Shown here: one piece after another, positions 1 to 8,042 of the stretch | How the letters are laid out: each line of letters starts with the position of its first letter | How positions within the stretch are numbered: the first letter of the stretch is position 1 | NCBI RefSeq assembly: GCF_021403115.1 | Contig: NZ_JAJSSH010000015.1 | Location: forward strand, 38,996 to 102,995 | Direction: 5' to 3' | DNA from: Sphingobium sufflavum | GTDB taxonomy: Bacteria > Pseudomonadota > Alphaproteobacteria > Sphingomonadales > Sphingomonadaceae | Length of the DNA stretch: 64,000 nucleotides | Notes under the pieces: generated by a model | What the model saw: only the letters and a program-made list of their open reading frames with translations | Told to the model about the DNA's origin: nothing | The model's database searches: none | Program-made: the position numbers and the translations under genes

Positions 1-1
1 C

Positions 2-292
2 GCCAACGTGCTGGTCTATGAGCGTATCCGCGAGGAACGCCGCCGGGGCCGGGGCGTGGTGCAGTCGGTCGAGTTCGGCTATAAGGAAGCCAGTCGCACC
101 ATTTTCGAGGCGAACGTGACGCACGCCATCGCGGGCGGCATCATGCTGGCGCTGGGCAGTGGCCCGGTGAAGGGCTTCGCCATCGTCCTGCTGATCGGCA
201 TCGCGACATCGGTGTTCACCGCCGTGGTGTTCACGCGCATGCTGGCGGCCCGGTGGCTGCGCCATGCGCGGCCCACGGACATTGTGATCTGA
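2..292 (+). CDS. secD: SecD C-terminal fragment (protein translocase subunit)
   Basis: The 3' end of a gene that enters from the left edge; the frame is open from base 2 with no start inside the window. The visible residues include a hydrophilic YERIREE-type loop, the EANVTHAIAGG segment and a final hydrophobic helix, typical of the last transmembrane helices of SecD. SecD works with SecF in the inner membrane to drive the late, proton-motive-force-dependent step of Sec export. secF follows 16 bases downstream on the same strand, the usual secDF order, which supports the call. Only about 96 residues are visible. Confidence 0.93.
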   Translation, partial: ANVLVYERIREERRRGRGVVQSVEFGYKEASRTIFEANVTHAIAGGIMLALGSGPVKGFAIVLLIGIATSVFTAVVFTRMLAARWLRHARPTDIVI

Positions 293-308
293 GGGGCGGA
301 GACACCAC

Positions 309-1280
309 ATGAAACTGCTCAAATTCGTCCCCGACAATACGAACATCAAGTTCGTCGCCGTCCGTCACTGGGCCTTTGCGATCACGGCGTTGCTGACGGT
401 CTTGGCGGTCGCGGTCACGGTCCATCGCGGCCTCAACCTCGGCGTCGATTTCGTCGGCGGCCTGATGATCGAGGAAAGCTTCCCGACGCCGCCGGACCTG
501 GACAAGGTGCGATCGACCGTCGACGCGCTGGGCGTGGGGGAAAGCGCGCTGCAACAGTTCGGCGATCCCAAGACCGTCTCCATCCGCTTGCCCGCGCCGC
601 AGACGGACGACGAAGGCGCGACCAACGCCATCGTGACCAAGGTGCAGACCGCTCTGCGCACCGAATTCCCCGGCGCGAAGTTCAGCCGCTATGATGCGGT
701 GTCGGGCAAGGTGTCGGGCGAGCTGGTGCAGAATGGCGTGCTGGCGGTCGTGCTGGCCATCGTCGGCATCGCGATCTTCAGCTGGTTCCGCTACGAATGG
801 CAGTTCGGCGTCTCCACCTTTGTCGCCATCGTCCATGACGTGCTGCTGACGCTGGGCTTCTTTGCGATCACCCGGATGGAGTTCGACCTCAACATCGTCG
901 CCGCCATCCTGACCATCGTCGGCTATTCGATCAACGACAAGATGGTGATCGACGACCGTATCCGCGAAAATATGCGCAAATATCGCAAGATGGAGATGAA
1001 AGACCTCATCGACCTGTCCGTCAACGAGACGTTGCCGCGCACGGTCATGACCTCGCTCACCATCCTGCTGGCGCTGACCGCGCTGTTGCTGCTGGGCGGT
1101 CATGTGCTGCGCGGCTTCACGGCGGCGATGATGCTGGGCATCATCATCGGCACCTATTCGTCGGTCTATGTGTCCTCCTCGCTGCTCATCACGCTGGGCC
1201 TGACCCCGCAGGCGGTCGACCGCAAGCCCCAGTCCGGGCCGGTGGGCGATGCGGAGCGCGTCAGCAAGCGCCAGCCCTGA
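309..1280 (+). CDS. secF: Protein translocase subunit SecF
   Basis: A 323-residue membrane protein, normal length for SecF. An N-terminal transmembrane helix (about residues 20-40) is followed by the family motif GVDFVGG near residues 45-51, a periplasmic domain to about 140, and then five hydrophobic helices, including the FRYEW segment. It partners SecD in protein export across the inner membrane. The ATG is 16 bases after the secD stop, so the two are probably co-transcribed; the Mth938-like gene starts 19 bases downstream and likely belongs to the same operon. Confidence 0.96.
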   Translation: MKLLKFVPDNTNIKFVAVRHWAFAITALLTVLAVAVTVHRGLNLGVDFVGGLMIEESFPTPPDLDKVRSTVDALGVGESALQQFGDPKTVSIRLPAPQTDDEGATNAIVTKVQTALRTEFPGAKFSRYDAVSGKVSGELVQNGVLAVVLAIVGIAIFSWFRYEWQFGVSTFVAIVHDVLLTLGFFAITRMEFDLNIVAAILTIVGYSINDKMVIDDRIRENMRKYRKMEMKDLIDLSVNETLPRTVMTSLTILLALTALLLLGGHVLRGFTAAMMLGIIIGTYSSVYVSSSLLITLGLTPQAVDRKPQSGPVGDAERVSKRQP

Positions 1281-1299
1281 ACCGGACAGGCCCCGACTG

Positions 1300-1680
1300 A
1301 TGGAATTCCGCAGGGAAGGGCCGGTCGCCGGGCCGGTCGTCCGGGGCTTTTCGGGCCATGGCTTTCGCGTTGGCGAGACCCTGTTCGCACAGGGCGTGAT
1401 GCTCGATCCGGAACGCGCGGTCGAATGGGCCGCGCCGGATGGCGTCGCGCGACTGGTGCCGGCGATGATCGAAGGGCTGCTGGCGCTCGACCCGCTTCCC
1501 GAATTCCTGCTGCTGGGCACCGGCGCTTCGCTGGAACAGCCGCCCCGCGCTTTCGTCGCCGCCGTCGAAGCGCGCGGGATCGGCGTGGAGGCAATGGACA
1601 GCCGCGCGGCGGCCCGCGCCTGGGGCGTGCTGCGGCAGGAAGAACGGTGGATCGTCGCGGCGCTGATGCCGCTGGGCTGA
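1300..1680 (+). CDS. Mth938-like domain protein (DUF498 family)
   Basis: A 126-residue protein with the pattern of the Mth938/NDUFAF3-like fold: a central FLLLGTGAS segment near residues 67-75, then GIGVEAMDSRAAARAWGVL and a short C-terminal strand. The family includes a mitochondrial complex I assembly factor; bacterial members have no settled role. Alphaproteobacteria often carry it beside secDF, as here. The ATG at 1300 was chosen because an upstream in-frame ATG lies inside secF and the residues before MEFRREG do not look like this family. Domain call is good; function is unknown. Confidence 0.8.
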   Translation: MEFRREGPVAGPVVRGFSGHGFRVGETLFAQGVMLDPERAVEWAAPDGVARLVPAMIEGLLALDPLPEFLLLGTGASLEQPPRAFVAAVEARGIGVEAMDSRAAARAWGVLRQEERWIVAALMPLG

Positions 1681-1718
1681 ACGGGGCTGGGGCATGGCCG
1701 CCGCTATCCGTTTCCTGG

Positions 1719-1780
1719 GGCCTGATCCGGGGTTCATAGCTGTTAGAAAAGCGGGATCGCGGAAGAGGTCCGGGATGACG
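1719..1780. repeat. Dispersed palindromic intergenic element (degenerate copy)
   Basis: Between two 3' ends lie CCTGATCCGGGGTTCAT and, about 40 bases on, GAGGTCCGGGATGACG, the two arms of the GTCAYCCCGGAYYTGATCCGG-type element also seen near 5511, 8139, 10506 and 18027. The arms are imperfect, so this looks like a decayed copy. It may act as a transcription end or a REP-like element. Confidence 0.5.
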
Positions 1781-1843
1781 ACACGGATTTTCTGAGACTG
1801 TCGAACGCGGTCTGGGGCTTGCTCCAATCCCCGCAGGGCTGCG

Positions 1844-3043
1844 TTACCCCGGTCGAGTCGCGCAGGCGCGCAGATGCGCCTCCAGCGCCTCCCCATTCGC
1901 ATCCCATGTAAAGCGCAGTGCGGGTGCACGGACGGCTTGCGCCGCAGGAGGATTGGCGCGCAGCTCGGACAGGGCGGCGGCGATGGCTTGCGGCGTCCGC
2001 TCCACGATGCGGCCCGCCGCCGGGCTGTCCAGCAATTCGCGCGCGCCGCCGACATCGCTGATGACGATGGGCGTGCCGCTGGCCAGCGCCTCCACCCACG
2101 CATTGGCGAGACCTTCGGAGGCGGAGGGCAGACACATCGCATCCGACGCGGCCAGCCAGCCGGGCAGCTCGCCATGGGGCACGGAGCCGAGAAAGCGGAC
2201 CCGCCCGGCAAGGCCGTGGCGCTGGACCTGCGCCATCAGGGCCGCCTTGTCCGGTCCCTCACCGATCAGCAGCAGGGTGGCGTCGGGCAGGGCGTGCAGG
2301 GCGTCGATCACCAGCGCCTGGCCCTTGCGCGGGATCAGCGCGCCGACGCAGGCGATGGTAAAGCCTGCAAGGCCGCGCGCCGCCTTTGCCGCGGTCCGGT
2401 CGCCGGGTGTGAAGCGGTCGAGGTCGACACCGGTATAATGGACGCGGATGCGCTCCCCCGGCATATCCAGCGCGATCATCGACTCGCGCATCGCGCCCGA
2501 CACGGCCAGCATCCCCGCCGCCCGCTGCCCGGCCTCCCGCACGGCGGTGCGGGTCGCGGGGGCCGTGCCCCAATGATGGATGTCCGCCCCGCGCGCTTTC
2601 ACCGAATAGGGAACGCCGAGCAGTGCGGACAGGCGCATCGCGACGGGACCGTCGGGGAAGAAGAAGCTGGCGTCGATCACATCGAAGGGTCGCTCGGCGT
2701 GCAGCCTGCGGACCAGCGGCGCGATGGCGCGGGCCATCAGCGCGGCGGTCCAGCGGCCGCCAGTGCCGGGAATGACCGGAAAGCGGGGGCGGTGGACGGT
2801 CAGGCCGTTGCGCTCCTCCCGCACCGGCAATGCGCGCCTGCGGGCATAATGGGGGGCGAGGCGAAGCGGGAAGGGCGGCAGGCCGATCGGCGCGATCACG
2901 GTCACTTCCACGCCCGCGCGGGCGGCGAGGGCGCGCGTCTGCCGCTCAACGAAAATGCCGAAATTGGGCTGCGGTCCGCTAGGGAACAGCGTGGAGAGCG
3001 TCAGGACGTGGAGGGGCGCGGAAGCTGGCATGGCGCAGGGCAT
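1844..3043 (-). CDS. Family 4 glycosyltransferase
   Basis: A 399-residue GT-B type glycosyltransferase. The N-terminal half has an acceptor-side Rossmann start (HVLTLSTLFPSG) and the C-terminal half has the donor-binding domain: ACVGALIPRKG near 231-241 and the GT4 E-x7-E pattern from E310 to E318 within ASEGLANAWVEAL, then GGARELL. It probably transfers a sugar from a nucleotide donor to a lipid or polysaccharide acceptor at the inner membrane. It stands alone, convergent to the secF operon. Translation may instead start at a second ATG four codons in. The sugar cannot be predicted. Confidence 0.85.
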   Translation of the reverse strand: MPCAMPASAPLHVLTLSTLFPSGPQPNFGIFVERQTRALAARAGVEVTVIAPIGLPPFPLRLAPHYARRRALPVREERNGLTVHRPRFPVIPGTGGRWTAALMARAIAPLVRRLHAERPFDVIDASFFFPDGPVAMRLSALLGVPYSVKARGADIHHWGTAPATRTAVREAGQRAAGMLAVSGAMRESMIALDMPGERIRVHYTGVDLDRFTPGDRTAAKAARGLAGFTIACVGALIPRKGQALVIDALHALPDATLLLIGEGPDKAALMAQVQRHGLAGRVRFLGSVPHGELPGWLAASDAMCLPSASEGLANAWVEALASGTPIVISDVGGARELLDSPAAGRIVERTPQAIAAALSELRANPPAAQAVRAPALRFTWDANGEALEAHLRACATRPG

Positions 3044-3144
3044 AGCGCAACGGAGGCTAAGGGATCGCTAAATCGACGCGCGGAACGGTGCGGATCGTTC
3101 GGCGGGAGAGGGCTTGACCGGCCCACGGCCCGCTGATAGCCAGA

Positions 3145-3161
3145 TGAGAACATTGTTCTCA
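3145..3161. promoter_or_regulatory. 17-bp perfect palindrome, candidate operator
   Basis: TGAGAACATTGTTCTCA is a perfect inverted repeat of 8-base arms around one central base. It ends 16 bases before the ATG of the acetyltransferase at 3178, overlapping or just upstream of the ribosome-binding site AAGGGGG, so a bound dimer would block expression. The GAAC...GTTC core resembles operators of TetR-type and some LexA-type repressors, but no such regulator is encoded nearby. Confidence 0.55.
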
Positions 3162-3177
3162 AAATAAGGGGGCGGGT

Positions 3178-3819
3178 ATGGAGAGGGTTGACGCGGGGAT
3201 GGGGCAGGCGGTCGGACCGGGGATGAATGCGCCTGTGATGCGTCCTGCCACGCGGCGTGACCGGGGCGGGATGACCGCCTCGCTTTGCGCGGCCTTTGCC
3301 GATGATCCGGGCCTGCGCTGGATATGGCCCGACCGGGACGACCGGCTGGCGCGACTGCCATATTTCTTCCAGGCGATCCTGGCCGGCACGATGGCGCAGG
3401 GCGTCGCGCTCTGTTCCGGGGAGCGGGCGGCGGTGTCGCTCTGGCGGCAGCCGGGGCGCATCCATCCGGGCCGTTGGGAGACACTGCGCGGCCTGCGCGA
3501 CATGGCGCGGGCCTTTCGCAGCGGGCGCGAGCGGTCGCAACTGTTGAGCCAGACGCTGAAGGCGCACCAGCCGCGCGATGGCGACTGGTGGTATCTCCAG
3601 TTCATCGGCGTTCGACCGGACGCGCAGGGGCGCGGGCTGGGCGGCGCGGCGATCCGCGCGGGGCTGACGCGCGCGGGTGCGGCGGGCCGGCCCGTCTATG
3701 TCGAGGTCATGAACCCCGACAATCTCGGCTATTACCGGCATGTCGGATTCAGGACGGTGGCCGAGTTCGACATCCCGGACGACGGGCCGCATGTGTGGGG
3801 GATGCTCTGGCATGGCTGA
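3178..3819 (+). CDS. GNAT family N-acetyltransferase
   Basis: A 213-residue protein with the acetyl-CoA pyrophosphate-binding motif of the GNAT fold, Q150-GRGLG, preceded by the beta-4 strand WWYLQFIGVRP and followed by a C-terminal YYRHVGF segment common in the family. It should transfer an acetyl group from acetyl-CoA to an amine; the substrate is unknown. The start at 3178 has AAGGGGG six bases upstream; a second in-frame ATG at 3223 would remove an unstructured leader and may be the real start. A palindrome just upstream (3145-3161) suggests repression. The next gene begins about 30 bases downstream. Confidence 0.85.
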   Translation: MERVDAGMGQAVGPGMNAPVMRPATRRDRGGMTASLCAAFADDPGLRWIWPDRDDRLARLPYFFQAILAGTMAQGVALCSGERAAVSLWRQPGRIHPGRWETLRGLRDMARAFRSGRERSQLLSQTLKAHQPRDGDWWYLQFIGVRPDAQGRGLGGAAIRAGLTRAGAAGRPVYVEVMNPDNLGYYRHVGFRTVAEFDIPDDGPHVWGMLWHG

Positions 3820-3850
3820 GGCGGGGCAGGATCATCGCGAGGAGAGCATC

Positions 3851-4216
3851 ATGACGGACCATGCCACCATCGTTGCCGCCATCCACCGCTATTGCCGGGT
3901 CCAGTGCGAAAAGGACCGGGAGGGCTGGGCGTCGCTCTTTGCGGAGGATGTGGTGCAGGAAGACCCGGTGGGCTTGAGCCGGACGCAGGGCCGGGCGCAG
4001 GTCACTGGCCCATTTTGGGACAATATCGTGCGGAACGATGTGCAAATCTGGCTGACCGACGAGATCATCGTGTGCGGGCGGGAGGCGGTGGCGATCATGG
4101 CCTGCGACATTGGCCCTGCGGACCGGCGGCGACGGCTGGCGCCAGTGGTGGACCAGTTCGTCTTCGACGCGGAAGGCCGCATCGCCGTCGTCCGGGGATT
4201 TTATAACCTCGGCTGA
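3851..4216 (+). CDS. NTF2-like / SnoaL-like domain protein
   Basis: A 121-residue protein with the cone-shaped NTF2-like pattern: an N-terminal helix (ATIVAAIHRYCRVQCEKDREGWASLFAEDVVQEDPVG), then alternating strands ending in VDQFVFDAEGRIAVVRGFY. Members include ketosteroid isomerase-like enzymes and small-ligand binders, so no reaction can be assigned. The ATG at 3851 has GAGGAGAG a few bases upstream. An alternative ATG at 3812 overlaps the stop of the acetyltransferase gene but has a weaker site. Probably co-transcribed with the acetyltransferase. Confidence 0.7.
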   Translation: MTDHATIVAAIHRYCRVQCEKDREGWASLFAEDVVQEDPVGLSRTQGRAQVTGPFWDNIVRNDVQIWLTDEIIVCGREAVAIMACDIGPADRRRRLAPVVDQFVFDAEGRIAVVRGFYNLG

Positions 4217-4224
4217 GGGCGCGT

Positions 4225-4788
4225 TCAGAGGCCCCGGATCAGCCGTACCGGAACCGCGATCCATGGCGCGCGGGTGATGACCACCTGCCGCTGGCCCGCG
4301 CCGGGGGGCAGGATGCGCAGCGTATCGCCGTCCTGCTCGATCAGGCGGCCGAACATGAAGCGCCCGCCGGGTCGCGGGGCCACGATGTCGCGGTTGAGCG
4401 CGCGGGCGAAGCGGTCGGGGCCGACCTGCTCGCACCAGAGTTCGTCACCCGCGCGATAATCGCCCAGCGTCGCCTGCACCCGGATGCCAAGCGCCCCGGC
4501 GGGCACCGGCGGCGGGACCAGTGTCATGGGTCGGGTCGGCGCGGCGGCCCCGTCCAGCGTCAGCAGCGCGACGACCGGCACGCTGGCGCTGTCGGGCAGG
4601 TCGACGAGGTCCGCCGCCGCCACGTCCAGCGCGGCGGCAAGGCGATTGAGCCATTTGACCGACACGGTGCGGGTGCCGGTTTCCAGCCGCCCGATGGTCT
4701 GCGCCGTCGTCGGTGGGACGCACCGCGCCGCCACCTCCTCAAGGGTCAGTCCTTTGGCCTTCCGCACATCGCGAATTCGCGTAATCAT
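4225..4788 (-). CDS. XRE family transcriptional regulator with S24-like C-terminal region
   Basis: A 187-residue regulator. Residues 1-65 form a helix-turn-helix of the XRE/Cro type (IRDVRKAKGLTLEEVAAR, then TIGRLETGTRTVS). The C-terminal part (about 95-187) has the strand pattern seen in phage-repressor C-terminal domains, with GDYRAGDELWCEQV, but no clear Ser-Lys protease dyad, so self-cleavage is doubtful. It is divergent from the DUF6456 gene across about 90 bases that hold a short inverted repeat (4818-4830), suggesting it regulates itself and that neighbour. Confidence 0.8.
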   Translation of the reverse strand: MITRIRDVRKAKGLTLEEVAARCVPPTTAQTIGRLETGTRTVSVKWLNRLAAALDVAAADLVDLPDSASVPVVALLTLDGAAAPTRPMTLVPPPVPAGALGIRVQATLGDYRAGDELWCEQVGPDRFARALNRDIVAPRPGGRFMFGRLIEQDGDTLRILPPGAGQRQVVITRAPWIAVPVRLIRGL

Positions 4789-4817
4789 TTCGGGTCCAGT
4801 ACAATCGCGCGGTTAGT

Positions 4818-4830
4818 GCTGTCCTACAGC
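4818..4830. promoter_or_regulatory. Inverted repeat in divergent promoter region, candidate XRE operator
   Basis: GCTGTCCTACAGC, two 5-base arms around a 3-base spacer, lies midway between the starts of the XRE regulator (4788) and the DUF6456 gene (4879). Its size and position suit an autoregulatory operator of a small HTH dimer. The arms are short, so chance is possible. Confidence 0.4.
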
Positions 4831-4878
4831 CGCGACCGTCAGGCAAGGGAAAAAATCCAGCAACATGGAGGAGATAAC

Positions 4879-5370
4879 ATGGCACGGGCGGTCAGGGCGG
4901 CGGCGCGCATGGTGGAACGGCTGGTGGAGGATGCGGATGGCGTCGCGCGGCGGGTGCAGGTCAATCTGGCGGAATCGCCGCTGAGCTGGTTGCAGGCGCG
5001 TGGCCTCGTCACCCGGCGGCAGTATGAGGCGGGGGAGGTTCTGCGCCGCGACTGGGAAATGGCAGGCATGGGCGCGCGGGTGACGATGTGCTGGGACGTG
5101 GGCGCATTGGCGAGCGGCGGCGCCAGAGGCGGGCGGCGCGGCGCACCGGGTCCGGTGGAGCCGGGACTGGCGGGCATGGCCGCGCGCGACCGGCTGCGCG
5201 GCGCCCTGGACGCGGCGGGTCCGGGGTTGAAGGATGTGCTGTGGCGCGTGGTCTGCGCGTGCGAGGGACTGGCGGCGGCGGAGAGCGCGCTGGGCTGGCC
5301 CGCGCGGGCGGGGAAGCTGGTGCTGGGCTTCGGGCTGGACAGGGTGGCGGATTACTATCGTATCGGCTGA
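4879..5370 (+). CDS. DUF6456 domain protein
   Basis: A 163-residue, Arg/Ala-rich protein with the alphaproteobacterial DUF6456 pattern: ESPLSWLQARGLVTRRQYEAGEVLRRDWE near residues 34-62, followed by WRVVCACEGLAAAESALGWPARAGKLVLGFGLDRVADYY at the C terminus. The spacing of helices resembles a DNA-binding helical domain, but no function is established. The ATG at 4879 is preceded by GGAGGAGATAAC, a strong ribosome-binding site; the longer frame from 4816 would have to be translated across the divergent promoter region and was not chosen. Confidence 0.75.
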   Translation: MARAVRAAARMVERLVEDADGVARRVQVNLAESPLSWLQARGLVTRRQYEAGEVLRRDWEMAGMGARVTMCWDVGALASGGARGGRRGAPGPVEPGLAGMAARDRLRGALDAAGPGLKDVLWRVVCACEGLAAAESALGWPARAGKLVLGFGLDRVADYYRIG

Positions 5371-5404
5371 TGTCGCTGCGGGTGCCCCGACGGCCATTTT
5401 CGTC

Positions 5405-5435
5405 ATGCTCAGGCTCGACAAAATGCCGGGCGAGG
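5405..5435. repeat. Short intergenic inverted repeat
   Basis: CATTTTCGTC and GACAAAATG face each other across ATGCTCAGGCTC, just downstream of the DUF6456 gene. It resembles the short hairpin-forming intergenic elements seen elsewhere in the window (for example 20191-20223, which shares the CTCAGG core) and may help end transcription. Confidence 0.4.
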
Positions 5436-5510
5436 GAACGCCTCAATCCGGCGATGTTCCGGCCTGCCGGTATGACCCGATCCACTCAATCCGACATTCG
5501 CAGGCGTTAC

Positions 5511-5596
5511 CGTCATCCCGGACCGGATCCGGCTTCCCGCTTTTCTTCAAACCATGGTCAAAGGAAGCGAGAACCCGGATCCGGTCCGGGGTGACG
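5511..5596. repeat. Dispersed palindromic intergenic element
   Basis: Two long, largely complementary arms, CGTCATCCCGGACCGGATCC (5511-5530) and GGATCCGGTCCGGGGTGACG (5577-5596), are separated by about 45 bases. It lies between a plus-strand and a minus-strand gene 3' end. The same arm sequence recurs at 8139, 10506 and 18027. It would fold into a strong hairpin. Confidence 0.75.
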
Positions 5597-5628
5597 GAAG
5601 CTATGCGCTGAATAGGGAACGCGGAACC

Positions 5629-5874
5629 CTAGTTCTGGAGCGCGCGCAACTGATCGGCCCATGCGGCGATCTCGTTGGGGTTCAGCAGCCAGGTGCGCGT
5701 CTTCTGCCCTTCGCGATGCACGGGATAGGTCAGCAGGATGCGGGCCTCTTCCCGATGCACGGCCTTCAGCGCGCTGAAATGGCGGACACATTCCTGGATC
5801 GTGGAAATCAGCGGTGCCTTGCCCGCCAGGTCGATCAGGGTGGCGGGCTGATCCCATTCTATCGGCTTCGTCAT
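5629..5874 (-). CDS. Small conserved-looking protein of unknown function
   Basis: An 81-residue soluble protein starting MTKPIEWDQPATLIDLAG and ending AAWADQLRALQN. No domain was recognised with confidence. Its ordered look (a WDQPATL strand, an amphipathic helix around TIQECVRHFSAL, an RTWLLNP strand) and the site AGGA upstream of the ATG argue that it is real. No catalytic motif or membrane segment is visible. The next minus-strand gene upstream (5946-6218) is also small and of unknown role; the two may be co-transcribed. Confidence 0.6.
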   Translation of the reverse strand: MTKPIEWDQPATLIDLAGKAPLISTIQECVRHFSALKAVHREEARILLTYPVHREGQKTRTWLLNPNEIAAWADQLRALQN

Positions 5875-5945
5875 GGCAGTCCTCCTGTGCGCGGGGTGGG
5901 GCGCTATGTAGGGTGGGGATGGGGAAAAGGCGAGGGGGCGACCGC

Positions 5946-6218
5946 TTACCCCTCCGGCGGCCCGTATGTCTCGACCAGTTCGACGATATCGACATCATAA
6001 CGTGTCCAGCCGCGCATGGCGGCCGCCTCGACCGTCGCGGTCCGCTTCTTGCGGGCCTCGACGGCGGACTTGGTATGGCCCCAGAACACCTCCGTCTTGC
6101 CATTGGCCAGCACCGCGACGATCCGCCAATAATGGGTGAAGCCGGACGCCGTGGGACCGATGGTCTTCACATAGCCGTCGGGCAGGGTCGCGGTGAGATA
6201 GACTTTCTTGCGGGCCAT
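5946..6218 (-). CDS. Small basic protein of unknown function
   Basis: A 90-residue protein beginning MARKKVYLTATLPDGYVKTIGP, with a Lys/Arg-rich stretch (KSAVEARKKRTATVE) in the middle and an acidic end. No recognised domain, signal peptide or membrane segment. GGAGGA lies a few bases upstream of the ATG. It sits 36 bases after the stop of the Uup-type ABC-F gene on the same strand, so it may be read from that transcript. Function cannot be inferred. Confidence 0.6.
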   Translation of the reverse strand: MARKKVYLTATLPDGYVKTIGPTASGFTHYWRIVAVLANGKTEVFWGHTKSAVEARKKRTATVEAAAMRGWTRYDVDIVELVETYGPPEG

Positions 6219-6254
6219 GGCGGCTCCTCCGGCGCGGGGACGGGTGGGGGCGTT

Positions 6255-8042
6255 TCAGCCCAGCCCCTCGACCCGCTCCGCCAGTTCCAGCCAGCGTTCT
6301 TCCGCCGCATCCTTTTCCGCCCGTGCCGCGTCAACGGCCTTGGTCAGCGCATCGAACTTCGCACGGTTCTTCGTATAGAGATCGCCGTCGGACAGCAGCG
6401 CCTCGTCGCGCGCGATGGCCGCCTCTATCTCCGTGATGCGCGTCGGCAGCAGGTCATAGTCACGCTGGTCCTTATAGGTCAGCTTGGTGGTGCTCTTGGG
6501 CGGTGGCGGGGGCGTGGGCGCGCTCTTCACGGCCTTGGGCGCGGTCTTCGCCTTGCGCTTGGCCTCCCAGTCGGCATAGCCGCCCGCGATCACATCCACC
6601 AGACCGGACCCGTCGAGGCCCAAAGTGACCGTTACCGTGCGGTCGAGGAAGTCACGGTCATGGCTGACGATCAGCACCGTGCCCTCATAGTCGGAGATCA
6701 CCTCCTGAAGGAGGTCGAGCGTTTCGAGGTCGAGGTCGTTGGTCGGCTCGTCCAGCACCAGCAGGTTGGATTCGCGCGCAAATTCCCGCGCGAACAGCAG
6801 GCGGGACCGCTCGCCGCCCGACAGCGTGCCGATCTTCGCCTCGGCAAGGCTGGGGTCGAAGAGAAATTCCTTCAGATAGCCATGCACATGCTTGCGCACC
6901 CCGCGCACGTCGATCCAGTCGCCCCCCTCGGCCAGCACGTCGCGCACGGTTTTTTCCGGCGCCATCAGGCTGCGCTGCTGGTCGATGAAGATCATGTCCA
7001 GCGTCTTGGCCTGCCGCACCTGCCCCTCGTCGGGCTGCAATTCTCCGGTCAGCAGTTTCAGCAGCGTCGTCTTGCCCGCGCCATTGCCGCCAACCAGGCC
7101 GATACGGTCGCCGCGCTGCACGCGCAGGGAAAAATCCTTGATGATCGTGCGCTTATTCTCGCCGGTCCCGAACGCCTTTGTCGCATGTTCGGCGTGGATC
7201 ACGCTCTTGGTCTTGCTGTCGTCGGATGCGACCGCCAGCTTTGCCGTGCCCTGCGGCCCGATCATCGCCGCGCGCTGCGCCCGCATTTCGTGCAGCTTTT
7301 CGAGGCGGCCCATGTTGCGCTTGCGCCGCGCGGTGACGCCGCGATGCAGCCAATGCTCCTCGATCTTCAACTTGGCGTCCAGCCGCTCGGCATTGCGCGC
7401 CTCGTCGGCATAGGCTTTTTCCATCCACGCCTCGAACCCGCCGAAACCGATCTCCTGCCGGCGCAGCGTGCCCCGGTCGAGCCAGATGGTCGATTTGGTC
7501 AGCCGCGTCAGGAAGGTCCGGTCATGGCTGATGGTGATGAACGCGCCATTATAGCGGCTGAGCCAGCTTTCCAGAAAGTCGATGGCGCTGATGTCGAGAT
7601 GGTTGGTCGGCTCGTCCAGCAGCAGCAGGTCCGGCTCGGACGCCAGCGCGCGGCAGATGGCGGCGCGGCGACGCTCGCCACCCGACGCGGATTTCGCCTC
7701 GCGCGACAGGTCGATGCCGATCTGGTCCGCGATGGCCTCTATCTCGTAACTCGGCGGTGCATTGTCGCCCGCGCAGGCGAAATCATGCAGCGTGGCATAG
7801 GCGGACACGTCCGGATCCTGCTCCAGCATCACGACATTGATGCCGGGGCGGACGGAGCGGATGCCCTCGTCCGGTTCGATGACGCCGCCGATCAGTTTCA
7901 GCAACGTCGTCTTGCCCGCGCCGTTGCGCCCGATCAGCGCCAGCCGGTCGCGTTCCTGCACATGCAGGTCGAGGCCGCGAAAGAGCCATTGCACGCCCTG
8001 GTTGAGGCCGAGATTTTCATAGGAGAGGATAGGGGCTGCCAT
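6255..8042 (-). CDS. uup: ABC-F family ATP-binding protein, Uup-type
   Basis: A 595-residue soluble protein with two fused ABC ATPase domains and no membrane segments. Domain 1 has Walker A GRNGAGKTT and signature SGGERRR; domain 2 has Walker A GGNGAGKTT and signature LSGGERSR, each followed by LLDEPTN or VLDEPTN Walker B motifs. The C terminus has a charged, coiled-coil tail (YKDQRDYDLLPTRITEIEAAI onward), as in Uup rather than EttA. ABC-F proteins act on ribosomes or, for Uup, influence transposon excision and branched DNA. The ATG at 8042 (MAAPILSYENLGL) fits family starts better than one 12 codons upstream. Confidence 0.9.
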   Translation of the reverse strand: MAAPILSYENLGLNQGVQWLFRGLDLHVQERDRLALIGRNGAGKTTLLKLIGGVIEPDEGIRSVRPGINVVMLEQDPDVSAYATLHDFACAGDNAPPSYEIEAIADQIGIDLSREAKSASGGERRRAAICRALASEPDLLLLDEPTNHLDISAIDFLESWLSRYNGAFITISHDRTFLTRLTKSTIWLDRGTLRRQEIGFGGFEAWMEKAYADEARNAERLDAKLKIEEHWLHRGVTARRKRNMGRLEKLHEMRAQRAAMIGPQGTAKLAVASDDSKTKSVIHAEHATKAFGTGENKRTIIKDFSLRVQRGDRIGLVGGNGAGKTTLLKLLTGELQPDEGQVRQAKTLDMIFIDQQRSLMAPEKTVRDVLAEGGDWIDVRGVRKHVHGYLKEFLFDPSLAEAKIGTLSGGERSRLLFAREFARESNLLVLDEPTNDLDLETLDLLQEVISDYEGTVLIVSHDRDFLDRTVTVTLGLDGSGLVDVIAGGYADWEAKRKAKTAPKAVKSAPTPPPPPKSTTKLTYKDQRDYDLLPTRITEIEAAIARDEALLSDGDLYTKNRAKFDALTKAVDAARAEKDAAEERWLELAERVEGLG

